The notes beneath the pieces were generated by a model. The model did no database searches. It had not been told where the DNA came from and was given only the letters and a program-made list of their open reading frames with translations. Below are positions 1 to 9,484 of a stretch of DNA of 64,000 bases, one piece after another. The stretch lies in assembly GCF_011684115.1 (NCBI RefSeq), contig NZ_JAADJV010000004.1, positions 124,001-188,000 of the forward strand, read 5' to 3'. The stretch's first letter is position 1, and each line of letters opens with the position of its first letter. Both the position numbers and the translations under genes were made by a program. The DNA is from Rahnella aceris. Lineage in GTDB: Bacteria; Pseudomonadota; Gammaproteobacteria; Enterobacterales; Enterobacteriaceae.

Positions 1-210
1 CGCCGGCCTTCTGACAATAAAGCCGATATTGGTATTCGCGTTGAGAATGCCAGCGGTACAGCGATCCCTTTTGAATCTGGAAACTTACCCATGAATCAAA
101 ACGGTATGGGAAACATCTCTATGACGGCTTACCCAATTAACCTCATTGGTGGCGGGCTGGATACCGGCGAATTCAGTGGGATGGCGACCTTGAAAATAGA
201 TATCCGATAA
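1..210 (+). CDS. Fimbrial minor subunit/adhesin-like protein, C-terminal fragment
   Basis: The first 70 codons of the window are open in frame 1 and end with TAA at 208-210; the start lies outside the window. The visible end reads as a beta-rich pilin-type C-terminus: an alternating polar/hydrophobic pattern, a GGGLDTGEFSG stretch, then a final strand ending in ATLKIDIR. That 'G-F-x-x-A-T-L-x-I' ending is typical of chaperone-usher fimbrial subunits, where the last strand is bound by the periplasmic chaperone. It converges on pbpC with only 14 bases between the stops. The subunit type (major, minor or tip adhesin) cannot be told from 69 residues. Confidence 0.6.
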   Translation, partial: RRPSDNKADIGIRVENASGTAIPFESGNLPMNQNGMGNISMTAYPINLIGGGLDTGEFSGMATLKIDIR

Positions 211-224
211 GCCTGCCACGCTGT

Positions 225-2594
225 TCAGTTCACAATCTCAATACTCACCAACCGGCTGTCCGCGCGCCCGTGGTCGTCCACCGCGCGAATGCGATACTGG
301 CCGTTATTGATAGGCCGCCAGTCGATAGCGGATTTGCTGGCGGAGCTGCCGAGGTAGATGTCATCGACAAACCAGTACACCGTTTTACTGTCCGCATCCG
401 TGACCGCATTAAAGGAAATCCGGTCACGGCCTTGCTGTGACTGCCGCAGCGTGTAGGTGGTATTTTTCAGCGGTGACGTGATGCGTGGCGGATTGCCACT
501 CACGTCAACGCCCTCATCCTTGCAGTGATTCGCCGGGGGCTTACGTTTTGGCAACCCTGCCTGTGCAAAAACATTCGCCAGATCCGATGGCCAGAACTCA
601 AACACTTCCGTACGGGTTTCGTCCTCCTCATAAGGCGGGCATGCCACTTCACCGGTCAGTTTATCGAGGCGCACCGGGCGGTAAACCGTATCGACTTTGA
701 TCGGCGACTTGCCCGGAATAAACCAGGTTTTGCCTTTTTGCTGGCACCATGGCGTCGGCAAATCACCGCTGGCCAGGCAGATATCCACCCGTTTCAACCC
801 TTTGGGAAACGGGCGTTTGGGTTCCTGCAAATCAGGATAACTGGCGGTAATGCTGTCGATAATATTGAAGAACAGCGGCGCGGCCGCATCGGCACCGACA
901 AACACGTTGTTGCCTTTGCTGTCGAAATTCCCTTCCCACACCACCAGCACGTAAGGCCCGAAAACCCCCACGCTCCAGGCATCACGAAAGCCCCAGGACG
1001 TGCCGGTTTTCCAGTAAACTGGCAGTGAAGACGGTGCCTGTGCCAGCGTATCGCCCGGACGGCGGTGCTGGCGCAGCATATCGAGGGTGATGAAACTGGC
1101 CTCTTCACTCAGTAACCTGACCGGCGTTGTCTGCCGCGGATCGGATTTCTGCATCCGTAACGGCTGTAAGACGCCACGGTTCGCCAGCAATGCGTACAGT
1201 TTTGCCAGTTCCTGCATCGTCACTTCGCCACCGCCCAGCACCAGCGATAAACCATAATGGTTCTCGCTGGACATATCCGCCACGCCGGAAAGACGCAGAA
1301 ACTGATAGAACGTCGGCTGGCGAAGCTGTGAAGCCACATACACGGCCGGAATGTTGCGGCTGAAGTTCAGCGCATCGGTGGCAGTCACTGGTCCGAGAAA
1401 TCGCCGGTCGAAATTCTCCGGCGCATATGCCCCAAATGCTGAAGGTACATCTTTGAGAATAGTCATCGGATGCAGCACGCCCTGCTCCATGCCCAGCGCG
1501 TAAATAAACGGTTTGAGCGCCGAACCGGGCGAGCGTTTCGCATTGGTGCCGTTCACCTGCCCCTGAATCGTACGGTTGTAGTAATCGGCGGAACCGACCA
1601 GCGCACGCACACCCATATCACGGGTATCGGCCAGCACAACAGCAGCATTGTGAATCCCACGGCTTTCGTTGCGGGTGATAAACGCATTCACCTGCCGCAC
1701 GATCAGCCGCTGCAAACCGGCATCCAGTGTGGTGTCGATACGGGTATCCGTGCGGATAATTTGCGGGTTCTGCTGGCGTAACTGCTCGATGAAATGCGGC
1801 GCAATATAAGGCATCTGTTCGGGCTGGCGCAGTGCCAGCGGCAATCTGAACAATGAAGTCTGGCTGCTGTCGGTTGCATAATGGGCCTGCCAGCGCTGGA
1901 AAAGCCGGTTACGAGCCTGCGTCAGCGCCGCACCGACAACACCCGTTTTAGAGTCGATACGGTAGCTCGGCGATTGTGGCAGAACCGCCAGCGTCAGTGC
2001 TTCCGGTAACGTCAGATCCTTCGGGGCTTTGTTGAAATAAATCAGGCTGGCCGCGCCAATGCTTTCAATATTTCGCCCGTACGGTGCGGTATTCAGATAG
2101 GCTTCGAGAATGTCATGTTTGGAATAACTCAGTTCCAGTTGCACCGCGCGCAGAACCTGCATGATTTTACCCGATGGCGTGCGGGTGTTCAGATGCCAGT
2201 GCATCCGCGCCAGTTGCATCGTGATAGTGGAGCCGCCCTGCATCTTTCCACCCGTCACATAGCTGCGCCAGAACCCCCGCATCAGGCTGAACGGGTTAAA
2301 ACCGGGGTTGATATAAAACCAGCGATCTTCATGCAGCAACAAGCTTTTCACCGCCAGTGGAGAAACCTGTTCAAGCGGCGTCCAGAGGCGATAACGGTCG
2401 TCGTTCGCCAGCGTGATGCGCATCAGCGTACCCTGACGGTCATAATAGACGGTGGAAAAAGGCTGGCCCTGAGAAAGGAGCGGATGTGGCCAGAGGCGGC
2501 ATGCCACAATAATCATCGCCAGTAAAAAAACCGCCATCGCGATGTTTTGCAGCAGACGTTTGGCTGTTTTAGAAAATGCGCGAAAGGTGATCAT
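225..2594 (-). CDS. pbpC: Penicillin-binding protein 1C
   Basis: Bifunctional class A-type penicillin-binding protein of 789 residues, acting at the outer face of the inner membrane in peptidoglycan synthesis. A membrane anchor lies at about residues 18-32. The GT51 glycosyltransferase domain shows EDRWF at 89-93 and GGSTITMQLAR at 120-130. The transpeptidase domain has all three motifs: SALK (Ser358/Lys361), SRN (412-414) and KTGT (529-532). A C-terminal PBP1C-specific domain fills roughly the last 100 residues. It is downstream of the alpha-2-macroglobulin gene on the same strand, the usual yfhM-pbpC pair; the known model is that PBP1C helps repair the wall when the macroglobulin traps an invading protease. 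Length and motifs look intact. Confidence 0.96.
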   Translation of the reverse strand: MITFRAFSKTAKRLLQNIAMAVFLLAMIIVACRLWPHPLLSQGQPFSTVYYDRQGTLMRITLANDDRYRLWTPLEQVSPLAVKSLLLHEDRWFYINPGFNPFSLMRGFWRSYVTGGKMQGGSTITMQLARMHWHLNTRTPSGKIMQVLRAVQLELSYSKHDILEAYLNTAPYGRNIESIGAASLIYFNKAPKDLTLPEALTLAVLPQSPSYRIDSKTGVVGAALTQARNRLFQRWQAHYATDSSQTSLFRLPLALRQPEQMPYIAPHFIEQLRQQNPQIIRTDTRIDTTLDAGLQRLIVRQVNAFITRNESRGIHNAAVVLADTRDMGVRALVGSADYYNRTIQGQVNGTNAKRSPGSALKPFIYALGMEQGVLHPMTILKDVPSAFGAYAPENFDRRFLGPVTATDALNFSRNIPAVYVASQLRQPTFYQFLRLSGVADMSSENHYGLSLVLGGGEVTMQELAKLYALLANRGVLQPLRMQKSDPRQTTPVRLLSEEASFITLDMLRQHRRPGDTLAQAPSSLPVYWKTGTSWGFRDAWSVGVFGPYVLVVWEGNFDSKGNNVFVGADAAAPLFFNIIDSITASYPDLQEPKRPFPKGLKRVDICLASGDLPTPWCQQKGKTWFIPGKSPIKVDTVYRPVRLDKLTGEVACPPYEEDETRTEVFEFWPSDLANVFAQAGLPKRKPPANHCKDEGVDVSGNPPRITSPLKNTTYTLRQSQQGRDRISFNAVTDADSKTVYWFVDDIYLGSSASKSAIDWRPINNGQYRIRAVDDHGRADSRLVSIEIVN

Positions 2595-2614
2595 CTTGCT
2601 ACTCAGAACAGGTT

Positions 2615-2640
2615 AAGCCCCGCCATCAGCGGCGGGGCTT
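2615..2640 (-). terminator. Hairpin between yfhM and pbpC
   Basis: Perfect 10-bp inverted repeat (AAGCCCCGCC with GGCGGGGCTT) around a 6-base loop, in the 56-bp gap between the yfhM stop and the pbpC start. In the direction of transcription it is followed by only two T residues, so it may be an attenuator or an mRNA-stabilising hairpin within the operon rather than a full terminator. Confidence 0.5.
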
Positions 2641-2650
2641 CTGCATTGTG

Positions 2651-5600
2651 TTATTTTTTAGCAACAGCCGCTTCATCAGCCGGCACGACCACCAGTTTTT
2701 TATCACTGACCGACAACGCCTGAACTTCACGGTTATACATCGCTTCCCCGTAAGCCGGAGGGATCACGAAACTGCCGGTGTTGGTGGCTTTAATCTGATA
2801 CACAAACTCCTGCACATCGGTGCTGGCGCTGCCGTAAATCACCACGCGATCTTCACGAATATCGCTGTAATCCGGTGCCCACGTAGAACCCGATGCCGCC
2901 AGCGGTGACTGCCAGGACGCTGAAGCTTCTGCTTCACTGTTTTCATCACTGCTGTCAGATTCCGGTTCCGGTGGCGTTTGCTGGACCACTTCGAATCCGC
3001 CCGGCAACAAATCCACAATCGCCAGATTGTCCTGCCCTTCCTGCGAGTTGGCGCGGACTTTCAGATGCACATTGATCTTCTGCCCCAGCGTCACCTGCGT
3101 GACTGCGTTGCCTTTTTCATCGGTGTAATCGCGGGTGATTTCCAGACCGCGGGAAATGGCTTTCTTCGGCGCTGCCAGATCGTAACCCGCCTGCGTCACC
3201 ACGTACCAGGCGGGCGCGTTATTGCCGTTTTCAATGCGAAGTGCCTGTGCGTCAGCGGTGAAATTCGCTTTAGCAAACAGCCCCTGAACCTGTGAAATCA
3301 GCTGCGGTTCCACATTTTTGGTTTTGCTTAGTTGCGTAATTTTCAGCGCATCCGGTGCCGTGGCCTGCGCCGCCACCTGTGCGGAATAACTCTCCAGCGC
3401 CAGAATGCTCATTGCCGAGGAATACGTGGTGTAGCGTTCCTCTTTCAGTGCCTTGACCATATTTTCCAGCACCTGTGGCGGAATCGCGGAGACTTTTTCC
3501 GGGAAGTGACGGGTGATCAGATACAGCCGCGTCGCGTCCTGCACCAGTGGATCAAAGTAACTTTGCGTCCACCAGGCTTTGTCATACGCCTTGCTCAGTT
3601 GCGCCCACGTTGGTTGCAACAGCGTATTCGCCTCATCATCCATTTTCAGCAGACGGTAAGAAGACGCCAGATACATCGCGCTGAGATCGGTTTTCCAGGT
3701 GTCCGGATAGCGCTGCTGCAAGGTATCCTGCACCGAGGCCAGCGAACTGGTGGTGATTTCACCCTGACGCGTCAGCAAATAAACCGCCCATGCGCGCAGA
3801 CGCAGGGTATACAAATCATCATTCTGATTCGCTGCCAGTTCGCGCAGTGCCGAATTGGCTTCTTCCAGCATACCGGCTGGCAACGCAACGCCCGCCGCTT
3901 TGGCTTCCAGCAGATATTGCACTACATACGGCGTGACGAACGGATCGGTTTGCGGCGATGAACGCCACAGGCCAATCGCGCCGCTGTCGTTCTGTCGTGA
4001 ACGCAGCACCCCCAGCATATCTTTCAGTTGCTTGCTGCTGTCCGCCGGGCTGAGATTGCCACGCATTTCCGGATGCACGGTTTCGAGGATCAGCGGCACC
4101 GAGCGGCTGACAATCTGCTCAGAACAGTAATACGGATAATCCGCCAGATACTGGGATAACCCGCTGGTCAGTACCAGCGGCGAGTTGGACACCGCCGCTT
4201 TACGCACCGCGTAAGCATCAAACATCTGACGCAGATTATCGACGTCCTGGCTGCTGCCGTTCATGCGTCCCATCACCGACTGCGTGCGGAACGGCATTGC
4301 CGGGCGCACCGACGTACTGATCGTGCGGCGGCTGGTTTTATCGCCATACGTCGCCTCAAACACCAGCGGCGCATCACCCGGCAAGGCTTTGGCGCGTAAG
4401 CGGAAATTAATCACGCCCTCGCGTTTTTCAGCCAGCGACAGGTTCTGATCGGCCTGGCCCACCACTTCAAGCTGCGGCGGTACAGTCAGGTGGATAGCAA
4501 CAGGAATGCTTTTGCCGTTCAGCCCTTCGAGGTTGTTACTGACACCTACGCTGACATCAAACTCATCACCCGGTGCCACCATCGACGGCACGTTTGGCGT
4601 CATGATGAAGTTGTCGCGCACGGTTGCCGAGGTCTGCGCTTTACCGATTTTGTCCGGCGTCACGGAAATCGCCATCACGCGGATTTTACCGTTGAAATAA
4701 TCCGGCACCGGATAATCAAACTGCTTCTCGCCGTTCACTTCGGTAATGCCCGACCAGTACGCCACCGGCTTGTCGCGCTTACGTTTAAACGGATTGACGT
4801 TCAGATCCAGACCTTCACCGGCGTCACCGCCCGGCGCGGCGGCGAGCTGCATCAGCTTGCTGAATTCCGGCAGGATAAGATCCAGAATTTGCGAGCTTTC
4901 CACGCCCAGTTCACGTTTACGGAAGAAGTACTCCAGCGGATCTTTCAGGCGATAACGCGCCACCTGCAAAATCCCTTCATCGACGGCAAACAGCGCCACC
5001 TGTTGCGGGCCGTCGGTCTTCACCGTCATGACCAGGTTTTCCCCCGGTTTAATCACCTCAGGCGCGTTGACGTCGAGAGTGTTCTGGCGGGCTTTAGTGC
5101 TGATTTTGAACGGCATCACGCCGTAGCTCAGCGGGCTCATAAAGATTTCATTGGAATTCACATCACGCACGAACTGCACGTTGATGTAGCCGTTGCCTTC
5201 CATGCCTGCAGGAACACGGATTTTCTGCACCGAACTGGTGGTGTCGGTATGGAACCACTGCCAGCTGTAGACTTTATCTTTCTCGATGGTAATCAGCCCG
5301 CTGCCGGTGTACGGCGCGTTAACGGATACCTCGATTTCCTCACCCGGCTGGTACTCCGACTGATTGAGTTTCAGCTTCAGTTCGGCATTCCTGTCCAGCG
5401 AACGGCTGAGGTTGGCGTTACCGGCCACGGTATAGCCAATGCGGTTCAGCACATTGCCTTTCGCATCTTCAATAACCAGCACGAAATCACCCGGTTTATC
5501 CGTCGCCAGCGTCAGGTCGTTGCCCTGCGCCGTCAGCGACAGCGGCTGTTCCGACAACTGCACTTCCTTCATTTTCGACTGATATTTGTAAACGCCGGAA

Positions 5601-8600
5601 TCCTGTTTGGTGAGCACTGAAATGTATTTCTGTTCAATCAGCGCGACTTTCAGATCCGGCAACGCAATCTGCTTCAGCGACGGGTCGACCGCAATAATGT
5701 TCAGATGGCGCGCTGCATCGCGGTTGATATAGCCTAAATCGCCGTCGGCTTTTACGCCGACCAGAGAGTCATACGGCGATACCAGCACCCGAGCCGTTGC
5801 GGCCACGGAACGTCCGCCACCGGCCACGAACGCCTCGGACAGCAGTTGCAACTGATAGGTCGCGTCAGCGTAAGATTTCAGATCCAGCGGGATATTCGCC
5901 GCGCCTTTTTCATCCGTCGTGCGCTCTTCCAGTTCCGTTTCGAAACCGTCGCTGTTCTGGCGGTTCTCATAGAAAGCGTAATCCGGGAACTGATCGAAGC
6001 TCGGATACATCGGGCGCAGCGTCAGTTTCGAGGTCACGCGCCGGTCCTGCGCAGGCGTACCGAACAGGTTCTGCACGTCAATATTGGCCTGCAATTCTGA
6101 GGGTTTCACCCAGCCTTGTTTACGCTCCGGCGTCAGTTGTAATTTCACCTTCAGCTGATCCGGCTCGAACTCTTTGACGTTAACCGAGGTATGTCCCAGC
6201 AAAGTGGAAGACTCATTGTCTTTGCCGATCAGATACAGATAGACATTCCATTCACCGGTAGGTGAATTATCGTCAGTGGTATAACTCAGCTCATTGAAAC
6301 CGCTGGCACCGAGCGTCAGCGGGATAGTGCTCATCAGCTTGTCGCGCGGGTCGTGAATTTCCGCACGCACCGGCACACCCGCCAGCCCGTTGCTCCAGTC
6401 GGCAGCGCGGGTGATCAACCCGATATTGAAGGTATCCCCCGGACGATAAACGCCGCGATCGGAGAACAGATAACTGCTCAGCGTACGCGGGTCATTGGGG
6501 GTGATTTCGCCATCGACATCAAAACGGGAGAAGTCGAGGCCGCGATCGTTATTCCGGTCCGCTGGCAGGAAGGAGACATCGCCCTCTTTTTCCACCAGGA
6601 ACATCACCGGCTGACGCTCGCTGGTATAAACGTCCAGCGCCGGGAAACGTACATGCCCGTCAGCACCGGTGGTTTGAGTCAGCAGCGTGACGCCGTTTTT
6701 AGCAATAACCGAGACTTTCGCATTTGCCACCGGTGTGCCGCTGTGAATTGACTGCACAAATACGTCGCGTGTTTTATCCTGCGAACGCTTGGCAATAATC
6801 CCCAAATCGGTGACAACAACGAATCGCGAATCGCCAACCGGCGCTTCATCTCCGCTCTGGTCTTCATCCTGATACACATTGCCGTCGTCATCCGCTTCCG
6901 GTTTCACTTCTTTCTTTTTCGGATCCCATTCCGACAGCGTCAGCAGGAATACGCCGCGATGCGAGGTCGGATCGGTGGAGAGATAACGCGAAAGATCGAC
7001 GCCCTGATAATTCACTTCACCCGGCTTGTCGTTATTCACCGCCGTCTGATATTTGAAGTGCTCGGTGAAATACTCGTCATTCAGGCGGTTAAATTCCGCC
7101 GATGAATATTCACGACTTTTGAACGACACGATGTGTTGCAGCTGGCTCGGGATCACCCGTTTGATGTCCAGGCGCAGCCCCGGTACGTTACGCGCCGCGA
7201 CGCTGATTTGCTTGTCACCGTTGACCGACAGCAACGAGCCTTGCGACATAAATTGCAGGGATTTCGGATAATCCGGAACCTGAACGATGCGGTAGACTTT
7301 TTCCGGCATTTTATAGCCGCCGGAAGATGTCAGAATATTGTCAATCTCCACCAGCATGGCACGGTGGGCTGGCGCATCGAAACGGAAGCTGAACTGCGGC
7401 TGATAATCACTTTCCGCGTCATTAAGCTGGATATTCAGCGGGGTGGCCTGCGCGAGCACATTATTCTCGACGCTGTCGACTGCCCAGCTTGCGTAATCAT
7501 CCGGGCCTTTGGCTTCGTCCTGATCGTTTGGATTATGCTGTGGCAGTAACCACACTTTGACTGCCTGGCGGATATCGTTGTCTTTGACCGCGTCGCTGAA
7601 CCCGACGATCAGCGCACGCTGGCCTTTCGCGCCATCGGCATCCACTACCTGCGCGCTGGCTTCGTTCACCGTCAGGCTATAGAGCGTCGGCACGGACACC
7701 ACGCCATTCCTCGCCTGCGCGGTGGCATTTGAGGGTACAGAGGCTTTCACGCCTTCGCCAATGATGACACGCACGGAACCACCGTGATCCAGCGATTTCA
7801 GCGGTTCGGAATGTACCCAGGCATTGAGTTTCTTCTGGTCATAGACCACAGAATAATTGAGTTTCGTCCCGGTTTTGGCTTTCCCTTCGGTCAGGCCAAG
7901 CGAAATCTGTTTTTCGAAACTGGCGACATCCACCGGTGCGTTGAATTTAACGTTAAAAATCGCACTGCGTTTTTGGGGATCCTGCGGGTCCTGATAATAC
8001 TCGGCCTGACCCAACTGATAACCGAAAGCTGGGGCAGAAAATTCATAGCGAGTTTTCGCCAGTTTAATTTGTGGCGCAAGCAGCACATCAGGGGTGAAGT
8101 TCACATCATATTTGTTGCCCATCGGCAGCGGATTTTTAGGCGTGAACACTAAGGTGTAACCACTTACCCATTTCCATTCACCTTCCGTGGCAGGTTTCAG
8201 GGAAATCCCTTTTTCGACCACTTTGCCCACTTCCGTCACGGGCGCGGCAGAATGGCGGAAACTAAAAATGACTTGCTGCGGTGCAGGCTTTTGTGCGGCG
8301 TAATTGACGGACTCGGGGCCGCTGACGCTGACGCTGGTGTCCTGATAAACCATTGGTGCAGGTTCTATCGGCTGCGGGCGATTGAGCCACCAGTGCCAGC
8401 CGTAAACGCCAGCACCTGCGGCGCACAGCAAAACCAGAATCGCCAGACTGATGGCTTTCGGGTATTTATCTACGCCATTTTCCATCCGTGTAAAGCTGCG
8501 CTTCAGCCAGCCGGAAGTGGCCGTCCACCAGGCAGGCGCCCGCCAGTCAATATTCCCGACCAGCGGTTTGAAGACACGACCCAGCAGACCCAGAACAAAA

Positions 8601-8668
8601 GCCAGCACGCGGAAAACACCTTTTATCAATGTAAAAGGCAGACGAAGTAAGAATTTTAATAAATCCAT
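2651..8668 (-). CDS. yfhM: Large bacterial alpha-2-macroglobulin, membrane anchored
   Basis: 2005-residue bacterial alpha-2-macroglobulin, a periplasmic protease trap. The thioester motif CSEQ is present at residues 1515-1518 (C-x-E-Q type), so covalent trapping should be possible. The N-terminus is not a lipoprotein signal: about 70 residues with hydrophobic or amphipathic stretches precede a single membrane segment at about 72-94, which suggests a signal anchor. E. coli YfhM is about 1650 residues and is a lipoprotein, so this is a longer, differently anchored form. An acidic linker near the C-terminus (PEPESDSSDENSEAEAS) precedes the last domain. Immediately upstream of pbpC on the same strand. 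The symbol follows the yfhM-pbpC context; orthology to the shorter E. coli protein is not proven. Confidence 0.9.
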   Translation of the reverse strand: MDLLKFLLRLPFTLIKGVFRVLAFVLGLLGRVFKPLVGNIDWRAPAWWTATSGWLKRSFTRMENGVDKYPKAISLAILVLLCAAGAGVYGWHWWLNRPQPIEPAPMVYQDTSVSVSGPESVNYAAQKPAPQQVIFSFRHSAAPVTEVGKVVEKGISLKPATEGEWKWVSGYTLVFTPKNPLPMGNKYDVNFTPDVLLAPQIKLAKTRYEFSAPAFGYQLGQAEYYQDPQDPQKRSAIFNVKFNAPVDVASFEKQISLGLTEGKAKTGTKLNYSVVYDQKKLNAWVHSEPLKSLDHGGSVRVIIGEGVKASVPSNATAQARNGVVSVPTLYSLTVNEASAQVVDADGAKGQRALIVGFSDAVKDNDIRQAVKVWLLPQHNPNDQDEAKGPDDYASWAVDSVENNVLAQATPLNIQLNDAESDYQPQFSFRFDAPAHRAMLVEIDNILTSSGGYKMPEKVYRIVQVPDYPKSLQFMSQGSLLSVNGDKQISVAARNVPGLRLDIKRVIPSQLQHIVSFKSREYSSAEFNRLNDEYFTEHFKYQTAVNNDKPGEVNYQGVDLSRYLSTDPTSHRGVFLLTLSEWDPKKKEVKPEADDDGNVYQDEDQSGDEAPVGDSRFVVVTDLGIIAKRSQDKTRDVFVQSIHSGTPVANAKVSVIAKNGVTLLTQTTGADGHVRFPALDVYTSERQPVMFLVEKEGDVSFLPADRNNDRGLDFSRFDVDGEITPNDPRTLSSYLFSDRGVYRPGDTFNIGLITRAADWSNGLAGVPVRAEIHDPRDKLMSTIPLTLGASGFNELSYTTDDNSPTGEWNVYLYLIGKDNESSTLLGHTSVNVKEFEPDQLKVKLQLTPERKQGWVKPSELQANIDVQNLFGTPAQDRRVTSKLTLRPMYPSFDQFPDYAFYENRQNSDGFETELEERTTDEKGAANIPLDLKSYADATYQLQLLSEAFVAGGGRSVAATARVLVSPYDSLVGVKADGDLGYINRDAARHLNIIAVDPSLKQIALPDLKVALIEQKYISVLTKQDSGVYKYQSKMKEVQLSEQPLSLTAQGNDLTLATDKPGDFVLVIEDAKGNVLNRIGYTVAGNANLSRSLDRNAELKLKLNQSEYQPGEEIEVSVNAPYTGSGLITIEKDKVYSWQWFHTDTTSSVQKIRVPAGMEGNGYINVQFVRDVNSNEIFMSPLSYGVMPFKISTKARQNTLDVNAPEVIKPGENLVMTVKTDGPQQVALFAVDEGILQVARYRLKDPLEYFFRKRELGVESSQILDLILPEFSKLMQLAAAPGGDAGEGLDLNVNPFKRKRDKPVAYWSGITEVNGEKQFDYPVPDYFNGKIRVMAISVTPDKIGKAQTSATVRDNFIMTPNVPSMVAPGDEFDVSVGVSNNLEGLNGKSIPVAIHLTVPPQLEVVGQADQNLSLAEKREGVINFRLRAKALPGDAPLVFEATYGDKTSRRTISTSVRPAMPFRTQSVMGRMNGSSQDVDNLRQMFDAYAVRKAAVSNSPLVLTSGLSQYLADYPYYCSEQIVSRSVPLILETVHPEMRGNLSPADSSKQLKDMLGVLRSRQNDSGAIGLWRSSPQTDPFVTPYVVQYLLEAKAAGVALPAGMLEEANSALRELAANQNDDLYTLRLRAWAVYLLTRQGEITTSSLASVQDTLQQRYPDTWKTDLSAMYLASSYRLLKMDDEANTLLQPTWAQLSKAYDKAWWTQSYFDPLVQDATRLYLITRHFPEKVSAIPPQVLENMVKALKEERYTTYSSAMSILALESYSAQVAAQATAPDALKITQLSKTKNVEPQLISQVQGLFAKANFTADAQALRIENGNNAPAWYVVTQAGYDLAAPKKAISRGLEITRDYTDEKGNAVTQVTLGQKINVHLKVRANSQEGQDNLAIVDLLPGGFEVVQQTPPEPESDSSDENSEAEASASWQSPLAASGSTWAPDYSDIREDRVVIYGSASTDVQEFVYQIKATNTGSFVIPPAYGEAMYNREVQALSVSDKKLVVVPADEAAVAKK

Positions 8669-8899
8669 TTGTTGCTGTACCCCTAATCCCTGTGAACCAT
8701 CGCCAGAAGTGATATTTTTATGCGAATCAGGACTTTTATTAAATTCAACGCATTGCGCCGCAGGATAATGATTATTCGCCTAAAAAGCCATCAGATAAAG
8801 CGTAGCAGCAACCGGGAGTTTCCGGCTGATTTCTGCGCTGCCAGCGACACGATTGTGTGAAACAATAGCGCGAGGATTTTGCGCAAAGCGACAGGTGAC

Positions 8900-9373
8900 A
8901 TGAAGACGAAACTGATTACCCGTGAAGGCTACGACAAGCTCAAAACTGAACTGGATTTCCTGTGGCGCGATGAACGCCCCGAAGTGACCAAAAAGGTCAC
9001 CTGGGCTGCAAGCCTGGGCGACCGCAGTGAAAATGCCGATTACCAGTACAATAAGAAACGGCTGCGTGAAATCGACCGCCGCATCCGCTATCTGACCAAA
9101 TGCATGGAACAGCTGCGCATCGTCGATTATTCACCGCAACAGGACGGCAAAGTGTTCTTTGGTGCCTGGGTGGAAGTCGAAAATGACGACGGCGACATCA
9201 AGCGTTTCCGCATTGTCGGATATGACGAAATTTTTGGCCGCAAAGACTACATTTCTATCGACTCGCCGATGGCGCGCGCGCTGTTGAAAAAAGAAGTCGG
9301 CGACAGTCTGGTGGTCACCACGCCGGTTGGCGACGCGACCTGGTACGTCAATGAGATTGACTACGGGAAATGA
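8900..9373 (+). CDS. greB: Transcription elongation factor GreB
   Basis: 157-residue GreA/GreB family factor that stimulates transcript cleavage by backtracked RNA polymerase. The N-terminal coiled coil carries the acidic tip within SLGDRSENADYQYNKKRLREID, and the C-terminal FKBP-like domain follows (FFGAWVEV, RFRIVGYDEIFGRKDYISIDSPMARALL), nearly identical to E. coli GreB. An upstream in-frame TTG at 8879 would add seven residues, but the family begins MKTxLxTREGY, so the ATG at 8900 is chosen. An AGG sits only 4 bases before this ATG, so the ribosome site is short-spaced. Divergent from yfhM, with 231 bases between the start codons that hold no motif I can name. Followed by tex, as in E. 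coli. Confidence 0.97.
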   Translation: MKTKLITREGYDKLKTELDFLWRDERPEVTKKVTWAASLGDRSENADYQYNKKRLREIDRRIRYLTKCMEQLRIVDYSPQQDGKVFFGAWVEVENDDGDIKRFRIVGYDEIFGRKDYISIDSPMARALLKKEVGDSLVVTTPVGDATWYVNEIDYGK

Positions 9374-9484
9374 TCAGCTAACTCTCAAAACACGCAGGCG
9401 GACAGCCTGATGACTGGCATTTTATGTCTTCAAACCGTATAACTGTGCCCTGCTTTTTAAACGAAAAAAACTGATATCAGACCT

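Noticed and set aside
4490..5620. 376-codon plus-strand frame inside yfhM
   Set aside because: Antisense shadow of a long GC-rich gene; rich in His, Arg and Gln with no domain signature.
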